From positions 1,054,001 through 1,118,000 of the forward strand of contig NZ_FNWJ01000001.1 of assembly GCF_900108055.1 (NCBI RefSeq): 64,000 nt of DNA, given 5' to 3'. Position numbers and translations under genes: made by a program. Below are positions 42,198-50,659 of this stretch, piece by piece (the stretch's first letter is position 1; each line of letters opens with the position of its first letter). Source of the stretch: Thermoleophilum album. Lineage in GTDB: Bacteria; Actinomycetota; Thermoleophilia; Solirubrobacterales; Thermoleophilaceae. A model generated the notes under the pieces. The model was given only the letters and a program-made list of their open reading frames with translations. It was not told the origin of the DNA and did not search any database.

Positions 42198-43650
42198 TAC
42201 GACTGCGGGAAAAGGCGGAGCGAGTGTCGAGCGCGGCGCCCCTAGCCAGGTGCCGCCAAGCGGCGACGACCTCGCTTTTGCCGGCGTCGAGGGGATGCTC
42301 GGACTACTGGAACGCCGAGAGCTCTCGGCGCGAGAGCTCACTGAGTACCTACTCCGGCGCATCGATCGCATCGATCGCGAGCTCCGAGCCTTCCGCAGGG
42401 TGTTCGCCGAGCGCGCACTGGCCGAGGCCGAGCAGGCGGACGCGCGGCGCCGCGCCGGCGACCAGCGTCCGCTCCTCGGCTTGCCGATAGCGGTAAAGGA
42501 CGATCACGACGTTGCCGGGGAGCTGACCGCGCTCGGCAGCGCCGCGGTCACGCGCCGCGCGCGCGAGGACTGCGAACTGGTGCGTCGCCTGCGCTCAGCG
42601 GGCGCGATCGTCATCGGCAAGACCAACGTCCCCGAGCTGCTCTCGATCGGCGCGACCGAGTCGCTCGCGTGGGGGATCACCAGAAACCCATGGAATCTGG
42701 AGCGCACCCCGGGGGGATCGTCCGGTGGCAGCGCCGCGGCGGTCGCCGCGGGGCTCGTGCCTGCGGCGACGGGTTCGGACGGTGCTGGCTCGATTCGCAT
42801 CCCGGCGGCTTGCTGCCACTTGCTGGGGCTGAAGCCCAGTCGCGACCTCGTTCCCACGGCGCCACTGCGCGAACCCTGGCACGGCATGACCGTCTACGGG
42901 TTTCTCACGCGCACGGTGCGCGACACGGCGTTGCTGTACGACGCCTGCGCGATTCCGCTGCCCGGCGGCTATTCGGCGAAGGCGCGTGCCTGGGTCGAGC
43001 TGGTGGGGGAGGCTCCTGGCAAGCTCAAGGTCGGCGTCTCGACGCGACCGCCGCTCCCCGCCCCGCTCGACGCGACGGTGCGTGCGGCCCTCGAACGAGT
43101 TGTCGAGGAGCTGCGCTCGGCAGGGCACGTCGTCGAGCGGGTCGACATTCCCTATGGGGCATCGCCCCTGCGCGCTGTCGCCCGCTACCTGCGTGGAGTC
43201 GCTGACGACGCGCGGGCAGTCGACCGCCCGGAGCGGTTGCAGCGCCGCACGCGCGGTCTCGCACGGCTCGGGCGGGCCATTCCGGACGCGCTGCTGGCGC
43301 GCGCTCGCGCCGGCGAGCAACGCGACCGCCTGCGGATCGGTCGCCTGTTCGAGCAGTACGACCTGCTCCTGACACCGACCGTCGCGCGTCCGCCGGTCGC
43401 AGCTACTGCCTGGGAGGGGCTAGGTGGCCTGCGGACGCTGCTGTCGATGGGGCAGGTGTACCCCTACACGCCGGTCTGGAACCACGTCGGTTTCGCCGCG
43501 GTAGCAGTGCCGGCCGGGATCGGCGACGACGGTTTGCCGCGCTCCGTGCAACTGGTCGCGCGTGACGGTTGCGAACCGCTCGCGCTGCGCCTCGCCGCGC
43601 AGCTCGAGGAGCGACTCGCGACCGCGCTCCCACGGCCTCCGATCGACTGA
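42184..43650 (+). CDS. Amidase-signature family hydrolase
   Basis: 488 aa from ATG 42184 with a strong GGAGGGAGG ribosome site inside ispF. Catalytic Ser-cisSer-Lys triad: Lys in LPIAVKDDHDV, cis-Ser in RTPGGSSGGSAAAVAAG and nucleophilic Ser in TGSDGAGSIRIPAACC. The C-terminal half is typical (PTVARPPV, NHVGFAAVAVPAG). Hydrolyses a carboxamide of unknown identity. GatA is a relative, but no gatB or gatC is adjacent and the sequence lacks a GatA-specific context. It overlaps ispF but nothing links it to isoprenoid metabolism. Confidence 0.88.
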   Translation: MAQADTTAGKGGASVERGAPSQVPPSGDDLAFAGVEGMLGLLERRELSARELTEYLLRRIDRIDRELRAFRRVFAERALAEAEQADARRRAGDQRPLLGLPIAVKDDHDVAGELTALGSAAVTRRAREDCELVRRLRSAGAIVIGKTNVPELLSIGATESLAWGITRNPWNLERTPGGSSGGSAAAVAAGLVPAATGSDGAGSIRIPAACCHLLGLKPSRDLVPTAPLREPWHGMTVYGFLTRTVRDTALLYDACAIPLPGGYSAKARAWVELVGEAPGKLKVGVSTRPPLPAPLDATVRAALERVVEELRSAGHVVERVDIPYGASPLRAVARYLRGVADDARAVDRPERLQRRTRGLARLGRAIPDALLARARAGEQRDRLRIGRLFEQYDLLLTPTVARPPVAATAWEGLGGLRTLLSMGQVYPYTPVWNHVGFAAVAVPAGIGDDGLPRSVQLVARDGCEPLALRLAAQLEERLATALPRPPID

Positions 43651-43676
43651 GCGCCGCTTGCGGGCTCACCCGCACC

Positions 43677-43682
43677 TACACT
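43677..43682 (+). promoter_or_regulatory. -10 box TACACT of a leaderless transcript
   Basis: TACACT ends 7 nt before GTG 43690 of cysS; no ribosome site is present. Confidence 0.6.
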
Positions 43683-43689
43683 GCGCGCG

Positions 43690-45056
<1,367 letters not shown>

Positions 45057-45060
<4 letters not shown>

Positions 45061-45935
45061 CCCCGGGTCGCGCGTCGCGGCGTGCGTCGTCTCGCACGAG
45101 GCGCCCCGTCTCTGCTGCGAGCGGCGAGCGACAGCGCTCAGGCGGGCCTGAGCGAAGCGGGGTTGAGCGAAGCGGGGCTGAGCGGGCACAGCTAGAGCTA
45201 GCGCACGAGACGGCGTCGCTGGTTTGCGGACGCAACCCGGTGCGGGAGCTTCTGCGAGCAGGGCGGCGCCGCCCGCTGGAGGTGCTGGCGACGCCAAGGC
45301 GCGCGGAAGAGGAGTGGCTCGACCTGGTTCGAGATCGTCTGCGCGTTGTCGAGCGCTCGCTGCTCGACGAGCTCACCGAGATCGAGCACCAAGGCATCGT
45401 GGCGTTCGCCGAGCCTTATCCCTACGTCGATAGCGAGGAGCTGCTGGCGGCCGAAGATGCACTCGTAATCGCCCTCGATCAGGTCCAGGATCCCCGCAAC
45501 CTCGGGGCTGTGTGCCGGGTCGCCGACGCCGTCGGGGCCAGTGGCGTAGTTATCTGCAAGCGGCGCGCCGCCGCTGTGACGAGCGTCGTCTGCCGGGCAT
45601 CGGCGGGGGCCGTCGAGCATGTCCGCGTAGCGCGCGTTGGCTCGCTGCCGCAGTGGCTCGAATGGGCACGCGCAGCGGGGGCTTGGAGCTACCTGGCCGA
45701 CGCCACTGGGGAGCCCTGGCATCGCTTCGACTATCGGGGGCGGGCGGTGCTGGTGTTCGGCAGCGAGGGAGCAGGGTCGCGCAAGACGGTGCGCCGGGCG
45801 GTCGACGCGACGGTGGCCCTGGAGCAGGCCGGGGCTGTTTCGTCGTTGAACGTGGCGACGGCCTGCGCTGCGCTGGCCTACGGGGTGCGTTGGCAGCGTT
45901 GCGGGCTGATCGGCCAGCGGCGCGAGCGCTCCTGA
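45057..45935 (+). CDS. rlmB: 23S rRNA (guanosine-2'-O-)-methyltransferase RlmB
   Basis: SpoU/TrmH-family methyltransferase for G2251 of 23S rRNA. 292 aa. The first about 50 residues are a disordered Arg/Ser-rich extension with ERSG repeats. Residues about 55-130 are the L30e-like substrate-binding domain (LVCGRNPVRELLRAG, IEHQGIVAFAEPY). The trefoil-knot SPOUT domain has ALDQVQDPRNLGAVCRVADAVGASGVVI, VLVFGSEGAGSRKTVRRAVD and SSLNVATACAALAYGVRWQR. Translationally coupled to cysS. The mrnC gene normally between them in Bacillus is missing. Confidence 0.93.
45150..45185 (+). repeat. 15-bp tandem repeat in the rlmB N-terminal extension
   Basis: GAGCGAAGCGGGG(T/C)T units at 45150-45164 and 45165-45179 (identical except one base), followed by a partial third copy. 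In frame they give pentapeptides ERSGV, ERSGA, ERAQ in the disordered N-terminus. Confidence 0.8.
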
Positions 45936-45988
45936 GTCGGGGTCATTGAGCTATCGCCCGCAAGGAATTTTTCAAGCGCAGCCAGCTC

Positions 45989-46018
45989 TTGACATGGCGC
46001 TTGCATTACCGATACGTT
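45989..46018 (+). promoter_or_regulatory. Consensus promoter of sigH
   Basis: Perfect -35 TTGACA (45989-45994) and -10 TACGTT (46013-46018) with an 18-bp spacer; GATACG at 46011 is an alternative (16 bp). Start site near 46025, giving about a 98-nt leader. Confidence 0.7.
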
Positions 46019-46024
46019 GCGTGA

Positions 46025-46045
46025 GGCTCAACCTTAGGTTCAGCC
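46025..46045. promoter_or_regulatory. 21-bp palindrome at the sigH transcription start, likely operator
   Basis: GGCTCAACCT-T-AGGTTCAGCC: 10-bp arms with one mismatch around a single central base at 46035. It covers the predicted start site, a position suited to repression. The cognate regulator is unknown. Confidence 0.6.
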
Positions 46046-46122
46046 AGTCGGCATAGTCCGGCGCCGAGGGGAGGTAGGCGCCACGTGGCTTCACGGGTCT
46101 CGACCCGAGAAAGGAGCTTGCG

Positions 46123-46905
46123 ATGGCAACCACTACCTCTCCAACTGCATCGGCGCGCGCAAAGACCGCAGACCTGCACCAGCAGCAGCTCAGAGAGCAG
46201 CCGCGGGCGGCACTTGCCGAGCGGGCTCGCGAAAGCGACCGCGGGTCAATGCGCATGCTGCGCTCGCGGACAAAGCCTAAGTTTCAGGTAGAGATTGATG
46301 ATCACTACCTGGTGGCGCTAGCTAAAGAGGGGCGACGGGACGCGGTAGAGGCACTGGTTCGCCGCTACCACGGCTTCGTGCGCCTCAAGGCCTCCTCCTA
46401 CTTCCTCGTGGGGGGAGACTCCGACGACCTCGTGCAGGAGGGGCTCCTCGGTCTCTACAAGGCGATTCGCGACTACCGTGCGGACCGCGAATCGAGCTTC
46501 CGCAACTTCGCGGAGCTGTGCATCACGCGCCAGATCATCACGGCGGTTAAGACCTCCACGCGCCACAAGCACGCGCCGCTCAACGAGTACGTCTCGTTCT
46601 CCCAGAGCACCGCGGCGGCCGAGGGCGATCAAACTTTGGACGAGCTCTTGCCCGGCGCCCCCGATCGCGATCCGGCTTCGGAGGTGATCCGCCAAGAAGA
46701 GTTCAACAGCCTCGTCGAGTGCCTCACCACCCGCCTCTCGGAGCTCGAGAGCCGGGTGCTTTCGCTGTATCTGGACGGCCACTCCTACGAGTCGATCGCG
46801 AACCGCATCGGCTGCGACGCGAAGACCGTCGACAACGCGCTCCAGCGGGTGAAGCGCAAGGTCGGTTTGCACCTCGCAGCGCGCGAGGTCGCCGTCGCAG
46901 CCTGA
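46123..46905 (+). CDS. sigH: RNA polymerase sigma factor SigH/Spo0H-like
   Basis: 260 aa from ATG 46123 (AAAGGAG upstream). The first about 60 residues are an extra Ala/Arg-rich segment. The rest aligns with Bacillus SigH: region 2 ASSYFLVGGDSDDLVQEGLLGLYKAIRDY, FAELCITRQIITAVKT, APLNEYVSF, and region 4 SYESIANRIGCDAKTVDNALQRVKRKV. Recognises an alternative promoter class; in Bacillus it governs post-exponential genes and sporulation entry, but the regulon here is unknown. Lies after rlmB as in Bacillus (yacP missing). Preceded by a consensus promoter with a palindrome at the start site. Confidence 0.92.
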   Translation: MATTTSPTASARAKTADLHQQQLREQPRAALAERARESDRGSMRMLRSRTKPKFQVEIDDHYLVALAKEGRRDAVEALVRRYHGFVRLKASSYFLVGGDSDDLVQEGLLGLYKAIRDYRADRESSFRNFAELCITRQIITAVKTSTRHKHAPLNEYVSFSQSTAAAEGDQTLDELLPGAPDRDPASEVIRQEEFNSLVECLTTRLSELESRVLSLYLDGHSYESIANRIGCDAKTVDNALQRVKRKVGLHLAAREVAVAA

Positions 46906-47005
46906 GTCGGGACTCCCCGTCGACGGTGCGCGCCTCGTGCGCCCCTCGACTCTGCCGCGCCTCTGCGTCAGCCAGGCGCTGGGCAGCGGTACGCTCAGGA
47001 AGGAT

Positions 47006-47078
47006 GCCCGCCTAGCTCAATTGGTAGAGCGCTGCACTTGTAATGCAGGGGTTCCCGGTTCGAGTCCGGGGGCGGGCT
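47006..47078 (+). tRNA. tRNA-Thr (anticodon TGT)
   Basis: 73-nt cloverleaf: acceptor stem GCCCGCC/GGCGGGC, D-arm AGCTCAATTGGTAGAGC, anticodon stem CTGCA/TGCAG around loop CTTGTAA (anticodon TGT, reads ACA), T-arm CCCGG-TTCGAGT-CCGGG, discriminator T. CCA is not encoded. A TACGCT -10 box lies at 46990-46995, 10 nt before the 5' end. Confidence 0.96.
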
Positions 47079-47173
47079 TTGCCCTGTTGTGCGGGCGGCC
47101 GCGATGAGGGCCACGGGTGGCGCGCAGCGCGCCTGCGTAACCGGTGCCCTTGCCGTGGGTAGCGGGTACTTGC

Positions 47174-48967
47174 ATGGCCCCTGCGAACGACAGCTCCACA
47201 GTGAGCGCGCCAGCGCCAGCGTCCGCGCGGCTGCCGGCTGGCGCGGGCGGTTCGGGGGCAGCCGATGAGCCCGCTGCAGGAGCCGATCGCCGGGCGGGTC
47301 GCCAGCCGACCAGCGACAAGCGCCTAAGACGCGACGAGCACTTACGACGCCTGCACGAGGCGACCCGGCGGCGCGGCGTCAACAAGGTTGTGTACTGGCT
47401 CACGCGGGTGGTGCTGCAGCCGCTGATCCACGCCTGGTTTCGACTCGAGCGGATCGGTCACCGCCACATACCCGACGGCCCGGTAATTCTCGCCGCTAAC
47501 CACCGCAGCTTCCTCGACCCCTTCGTGATCGGCTGCTGCCTGCGTCGACCGGTCTATTTCGTGGCTAAACGCGAGCTCTTCGAACGGCGTTTCTGGGGGC
47601 GGTACCTGAACTGGCTCGGTGCTTTCCCAGTACGGCGCGGCGAGTCCGACGAGGACGCCGTCGAAACCGCTCTCGCCCTTTTGCGCAGAGGACAGGCGGT
47701 GGTGATCTTCCCGGAGGGCACCCGTATCCGTCACGGCTCCTTGGGCAAGCCGCGGCGCGGCGTTGGCAGACTGGCGCTGGAATCGGGGGCGCCGGTAGTG
47801 CCGATCGCCGTCACCGGCACCGAGCGGGCGCGGCGCGGCTTGCTGGTGCGGCCCGTGAAGGTGCGCGTTCGTTGCGGGGCTCCGCTGCGCTTCCCCCGCG
47901 TCGAGCGTCCCTCGCCGGCCCTCGCGCGAGCGGTGCTCGAGCGGATCTGGCCACACATTCAGGTGCAGTGGGAGTGGCTCGGCGGCGACCCGCCCTTGCG
48001 CAGTGCAATGGTGCTCGGCGACGGAGCGAAAGCGGAAGCGCTCGCCGCGCTGCTCGGGCAGGCTGGTCTCAACGTGGCGCGCGGCCCGCAGGTGGAGCCG
48101 GAGGATCGAACGACCCGCGGGCGGGCGGTCGCGCGGGCGGTCGCGCGGGCCGGCTCGCGACTGCGCGGGCGGACGCTCGAGCCGTCCGGGAGCCCCGACC
48201 TCCTCGTGCTGGCCGCGTCCGCCCAGGCGCTCCCACAGTTGACGGCCGAGGCTGCGCAAGTCGTCGACGAGCGCACGCTAGTGCTGGTCGCCGCGAAGGG
48301 GCTCGTGCCGCCCCTCGGCACGACGCCGGCGGCCTACGTCTCGGAACGCTTGCGTGCGCGCGCCGTCGTCGCTCTCGGCGGGCCGGTACGTGCCGACGAC
48401 ATCGCGGCCGGTGAAGCCTGTGCGGTGGTCGCCGCCACCGACCCCGGTGCGCGTGCGCGCGTCGCGCAGGCGCTGCGCTCCGGTGGTCTCGAGGTCGAGG
48501 AGTCGAGCGACGTGGTCGGCGTCGAGCTCGCCGGCTGTGCGAACGGGGCGGCGGCGCTGGCGGCTTTGGCGGTCGGCGACGAGCGCGTGGCCCTCGCTGG
48601 TGCCGCGGCCGCACGGGTGTTCGAGGAGGTCGAGCGCCTGGGCCGCCAGCTCGGCGCCCGCCCGGACACGTTCGCGGGGCTAGCTGGTGCCGGTGAGTTG
48701 GTCAGCGCCGTGCTGTCGCGGCCCACCGCCGACGGCTGCGAGCAACCAGAGGACGCCGAGAACACATGCAGCCGCGGAGCGGCAGGGGCTCACCAGTTTC
48801 CCGCCGGTGCGCTCGAGGCGATCGCCCTCCTCGAGGGGCGCATGCGCCGAGCGGGCGTCGACGCACCGGTAACGCGGTCGCTGCGCGCGCTTCTCGAGGG
48901 TCGCATCGATCGCGCGCGTTGGCTGGAGCGGGTTCGCAGACCGCGGCCCACGCAACGCGCAGCCTGA
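47174..48967 (+). CDS. Fusion: 1-acylglycerol-3-phosphate acyltransferase + GpsA-like domain
   Basis: 597 aa from ATG 47174. Residues 1-65 are a disordered Ala/Arg-rich leader. Residues about 75-270 are a PlsC acyltransferase with the exact NHx4D motif (NHRSFLD, H110-D115), FPEGTR (179-184) and VVPIAVTGTERA. Residues about 277-597 resemble NAD-dependent glycerol-3-phosphate dehydrogenase: MVLGDGAKAEALAALL (degenerate Rossmann loop), GGPVRADDIAAGEACAVVAATD, VVGVELAGCANGAAALAAL, DTFAGLAGAGELVSAVLS. The catalytic Lys of GALKNV appears as Asn456 in GCANGA. The second domain may be inactive or regulatory. The enzyme should act in phosphatidic acid synthesis at the membrane. Confidence 0.85.
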   Translation: MAPANDSSTVSAPAPASARLPAGAGGSGAADEPAAGADRRAGRQPTSDKRLRRDEHLRRLHEATRRRGVNKVVYWLTRVVLQPLIHAWFRLERIGHRHIPDGPVILAANHRSFLDPFVIGCCLRRPVYFVAKRELFERRFWGRYLNWLGAFPVRRGESDEDAVETALALLRRGQAVVIFPEGTRIRHGSLGKPRRGVGRLALESGAPVVPIAVTGTERARRGLLVRPVKVRVRCGAPLRFPRVERPSPALARAVLERIWPHIQVQWEWLGGDPPLRSAMVLGDGAKAEALAALLGQAGLNVARGPQVEPEDRTTRGRAVARAVARAGSRLRGRTLEPSGSPDLLVLAASAQALPQLTAEAAQVVDERTLVLVAAKGLVPPLGTTPAAYVSERLRARAVVALGGPVRADDIAAGEACAVVAATDPGARARVAQALRSGGLEVEESSDVVGVELAGCANGAAALAALAVGDERVALAGAAAARVFEEVERLGRQLGARPDTFAGLAGAGELVSAVLSRPTADGCEQPEDAENTCSRGAAGAHQFPAGALEAIALLEGRMRRAGVDAPVTRSLRALLEGRIDRARWLERVRRPRPTQRAA

Positions 48968-48993
48968 GCACGGCGGGCTAGCCTCGCTACTCG

Positions 48994-49608
48994 GTGAGCG
49001 CAAGTCGCCCCTCGAAAGCCGAGCTCGACCGTGAATTCAGCGAGCTCTACCGGACGCACCTCCGCGACGTCTACAGCTACGCCTACTACCGCGTCGGCAA
49101 TCATCACGACGCCGAGGATCTGACCGAGCAGACTTTTCTGCAGGCTTACCGTCACTACGAGCGTGCACGCGCGGAAGCCAACGGACGACCGCTGCGGCCC
49201 TGGTTGATCCGCATCACCCACAACCTGGCCGCCAACTGGTTCCGCGACCGCAGCCGCCGACCACAAACTCCGCTCGAGGACGCGCAACCACTGGTGGCAC
49301 CGCACGGCACCGAGGAGCTGGCAGAGGAACGGGCCGACGCCCGCGAAGTGCTCGCGTGTGTGGCGCAGCTCCCCGAAGACCGCCGTGATGCGTTGGTCAT
49401 GCGCTTCGCGTTGGGCATGGACAATCGCGAGATCGCGCGTGCGCTCGGCCGCTCGGAAGGGGCCACGAAGGTGCTGCTCCACCGTGCGATCCGGCAGCTC
49501 GAGCGGCTTCTAGCGGAGCGACGAGGGGCGCCCGAGGGGCGCGCTGGGGAAGCGTCGCAGGGGGACGCTGCCAGCGCCGGAGACGCCTTGAGCGAGAAAG
49601 GGGCGTAG
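48994..49608 (+). CDS. ECF-type RNA polymerase sigma factor
   Basis: 204 aa from GTG 48994. Region 2: EFSELYRTHLRDVYSYAYYRVGNHHDAEDLTEQTFLQAYRHY, followed by PWLIRITHNLAANWFRDRSRR. Region 4: LPEDRRDALVMRFALGMDNREIARALGRSEGATKVLLHRAIRQLERLL. There is no region 3 or 1, so it is an extracytoplasmic-function type sigma factor. The C-terminal about 30 residues are disordered. Followed after 50 bp by a small single-pass membrane protein that could be its anti-sigma factor. The gap contains the palindrome TTCGGCGCCGAA at 49612-49623. Confidence 0.9.
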   Translation: MSASRPSKAELDREFSELYRTHLRDVYSYAYYRVGNHHDAEDLTEQTFLQAYRHYERARAEANGRPLRPWLIRITHNLAANWFRDRSRRPQTPLEDAQPLVAPHGTEELAEERADAREVLACVAQLPEDRRDALVMRFALGMDNREIARALGRSEGATKVLLHRAIRQLERLLAERRGAPEGRAGEASQGDAASAGDALSEKGA

Positions 49609-49658
49609 CGTTTCGGCGCCGAAGAGGTAGTTACCTGCGAGGTACCTAGGAAGCGAAG

Positions 49659-50021
49659 ATGGGTGAAGCCGACGTCGAAGCTCTACTGCGCGGGGCGCTG
49701 CGACCGGTCGAGCCGCAAGAGAGCCTTGCCGAGCGCCTCGAGCGGCGGCTAGTCGGTGTCCGCAGCGCGGCCGTCGACGAGCTCGCCGACTGGGAACTGC
49801 GGGCGCTGCGCGACCCGCGTCGCTGGCTTCGGGCGCTCATCGCCGTGATCTGTGGGGCGGCGGCAGCGACGGCCCTGGCCTTGCTGCGGCTGCATCAGGC
49901 TCGTCGCTCGCGGCCGCGGGGGCTCGCCGCGACCGCTGCGCGTTTGCGGTCGCAGATACGGCGCCCGCTCGAGCGCACGCAACTGCGCCGCGCGCGCGGG
50001 CGCCGGCGCATCATCGCCTGA
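49659..50021 (+). CDS. Small single-pass membrane protein next to ECF sigma
   Basis: 120 aa from ATG 49659 (GGAAGCGAAG upstream). N-terminal about 55 residues are acidic/amphipathic (EADVEALLRGALRPVEPQESLAERLERRLVGV), then one membrane segment (ALIAVICGAAAATALALL, about residues 59-76) and an Arg-rich tail (RRARGRRRIIA). There is no zinc-binding HxxxCxxC anti-sigma motif. Layout and position just after the sigma gene suggest a membrane-anchored anti-sigma-like partner, but no homology was recognised. Confidence 0.6.
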   Translation: MGEADVEALLRGALRPVEPQESLAERLERRLVGVRSAAVDELADWELRALRDPRRWLRALIAVICGAAAATALALLRLHQARRSRPRGLAATAARLRSQIRRPLERTQLRRARGRRRIIA

Positions 50022-50042
50022 AATCGTTTCCGCAAAGCGAGC

Positions 50043-50070
50043 GGGGGCGCCCCATCGCGGCGGCGCCCCC
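50043..50070 (+). terminator. GC-rich hairpin after the small membrane protein gene
   Basis: GGGGGCGCC (50043-50051) and GGCGCCCCC (50062-50070) form a perfect 9-bp stem with a 10-nt loop, 21 bp after the stop codon. No U-run follows. Confidence 0.5.
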
Positions 50071-50315
50071 ACCCCAAAGATTGCCGCGGGCGCAGCGACC
50101 CGGAAGTCCCGGAACCAACCTCGCACTCGGCCCGCGGTGTAGCCCCCACATTGCGAATCGACGCCCCCGACGCGCGCTTGAGGATGCTCGAGTCCCGTGG
50201 ACGTTTGTTCGATGGGGCCTCATCGGCCGCGGTCGCCGTCGCCTCAAGCACTCCTTCGCGGTCTGGACGAATGTCGTAGGTCAAGGGTTACCGGCACCTG
50301 ACGATCAACACCCCA

Positions 50316-50339
50316 GGTGATTCAACTGGACGAATCACC
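50316..50339. promoter_or_regulatory. Inverted repeat upstream of the small membrane protein/glycosyltransferase genes
   Basis: GGTGATT-N10-AATCACC, perfect 7-bp arms, 19 bp before the ribosome site of the gene at 50372. Could be an operator or a leader hairpin controlling access to the ribosome site. Confidence 0.4.
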
Positions 50340-50371
50340 CAGCCCCCAGGGAGAGTGCAAGGAGGTCCCCC

Positions 50372-50623
50372 ATGTCGATCCGAGCTGTCGGCGGCGGCGG
50401 TGCCGTGGCAGCCGCTGCGATAGTCCCGCCCGAACTCAGCGAGCTGTCGCTGACGGCGATCGCAGCGTTTACGTGCGTTGCGCTGTTGGTCTTCCTCGCG
50501 GTGGGCGAGCTTGCCCGCCGGGCGGAGGAACGCGGGGTCGGTGATGGCGACCTGATCAGTCCAGAGCAGGATCGCCAGGCACTCCTCGAGCGTGTAGCTG
50601 CGCTCGAGGAACACAGCACGTAG
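50372..50623 (+). CDS. Small membrane protein, unknown
   Basis: 83 aa from ATG 50372 with a strong AAGGAGG ribosome site 7 nt upstream. One central membrane segment (LTAIAAFTCVALLVFLAVGEL, about residues 27-47), preceded by a Gly/Ala-rich start. A charged C-terminal helix follows (LISPEQDRQALLERVAALEEH). No family recognised. It precedes the glycosyltransferase gene by 36 bp on the same strand, so it may be an accessory subunit of that membrane enzyme. Confidence 0.6.
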   Translation: MSIRAVGGGGAVAAAAIVPPELSELSLTAIAAFTCVALLVFLAVGELARRAEERGVGDGDLISPEQDRQALLERVAALEEHST

Positions 50624-50659
50624 CCGCCCGCACAAGCGACCGCCGAGCTCGGTAACGAG

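Larger units (their letters stand above)
50022..50371. other. 350-bp intergenic region upstream of the glycosyltransferase locus
   Basis: Contains a terminator-like hairpin (50043-50070), an inverted repeat (50316-50339) and the AAGGAGG ribosome site (50359-50365) of the next gene. No coding sequence with a credible start was found. The sequence becomes less GC-rich toward the glycosyltransferase gene. Confidence 0.6.
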
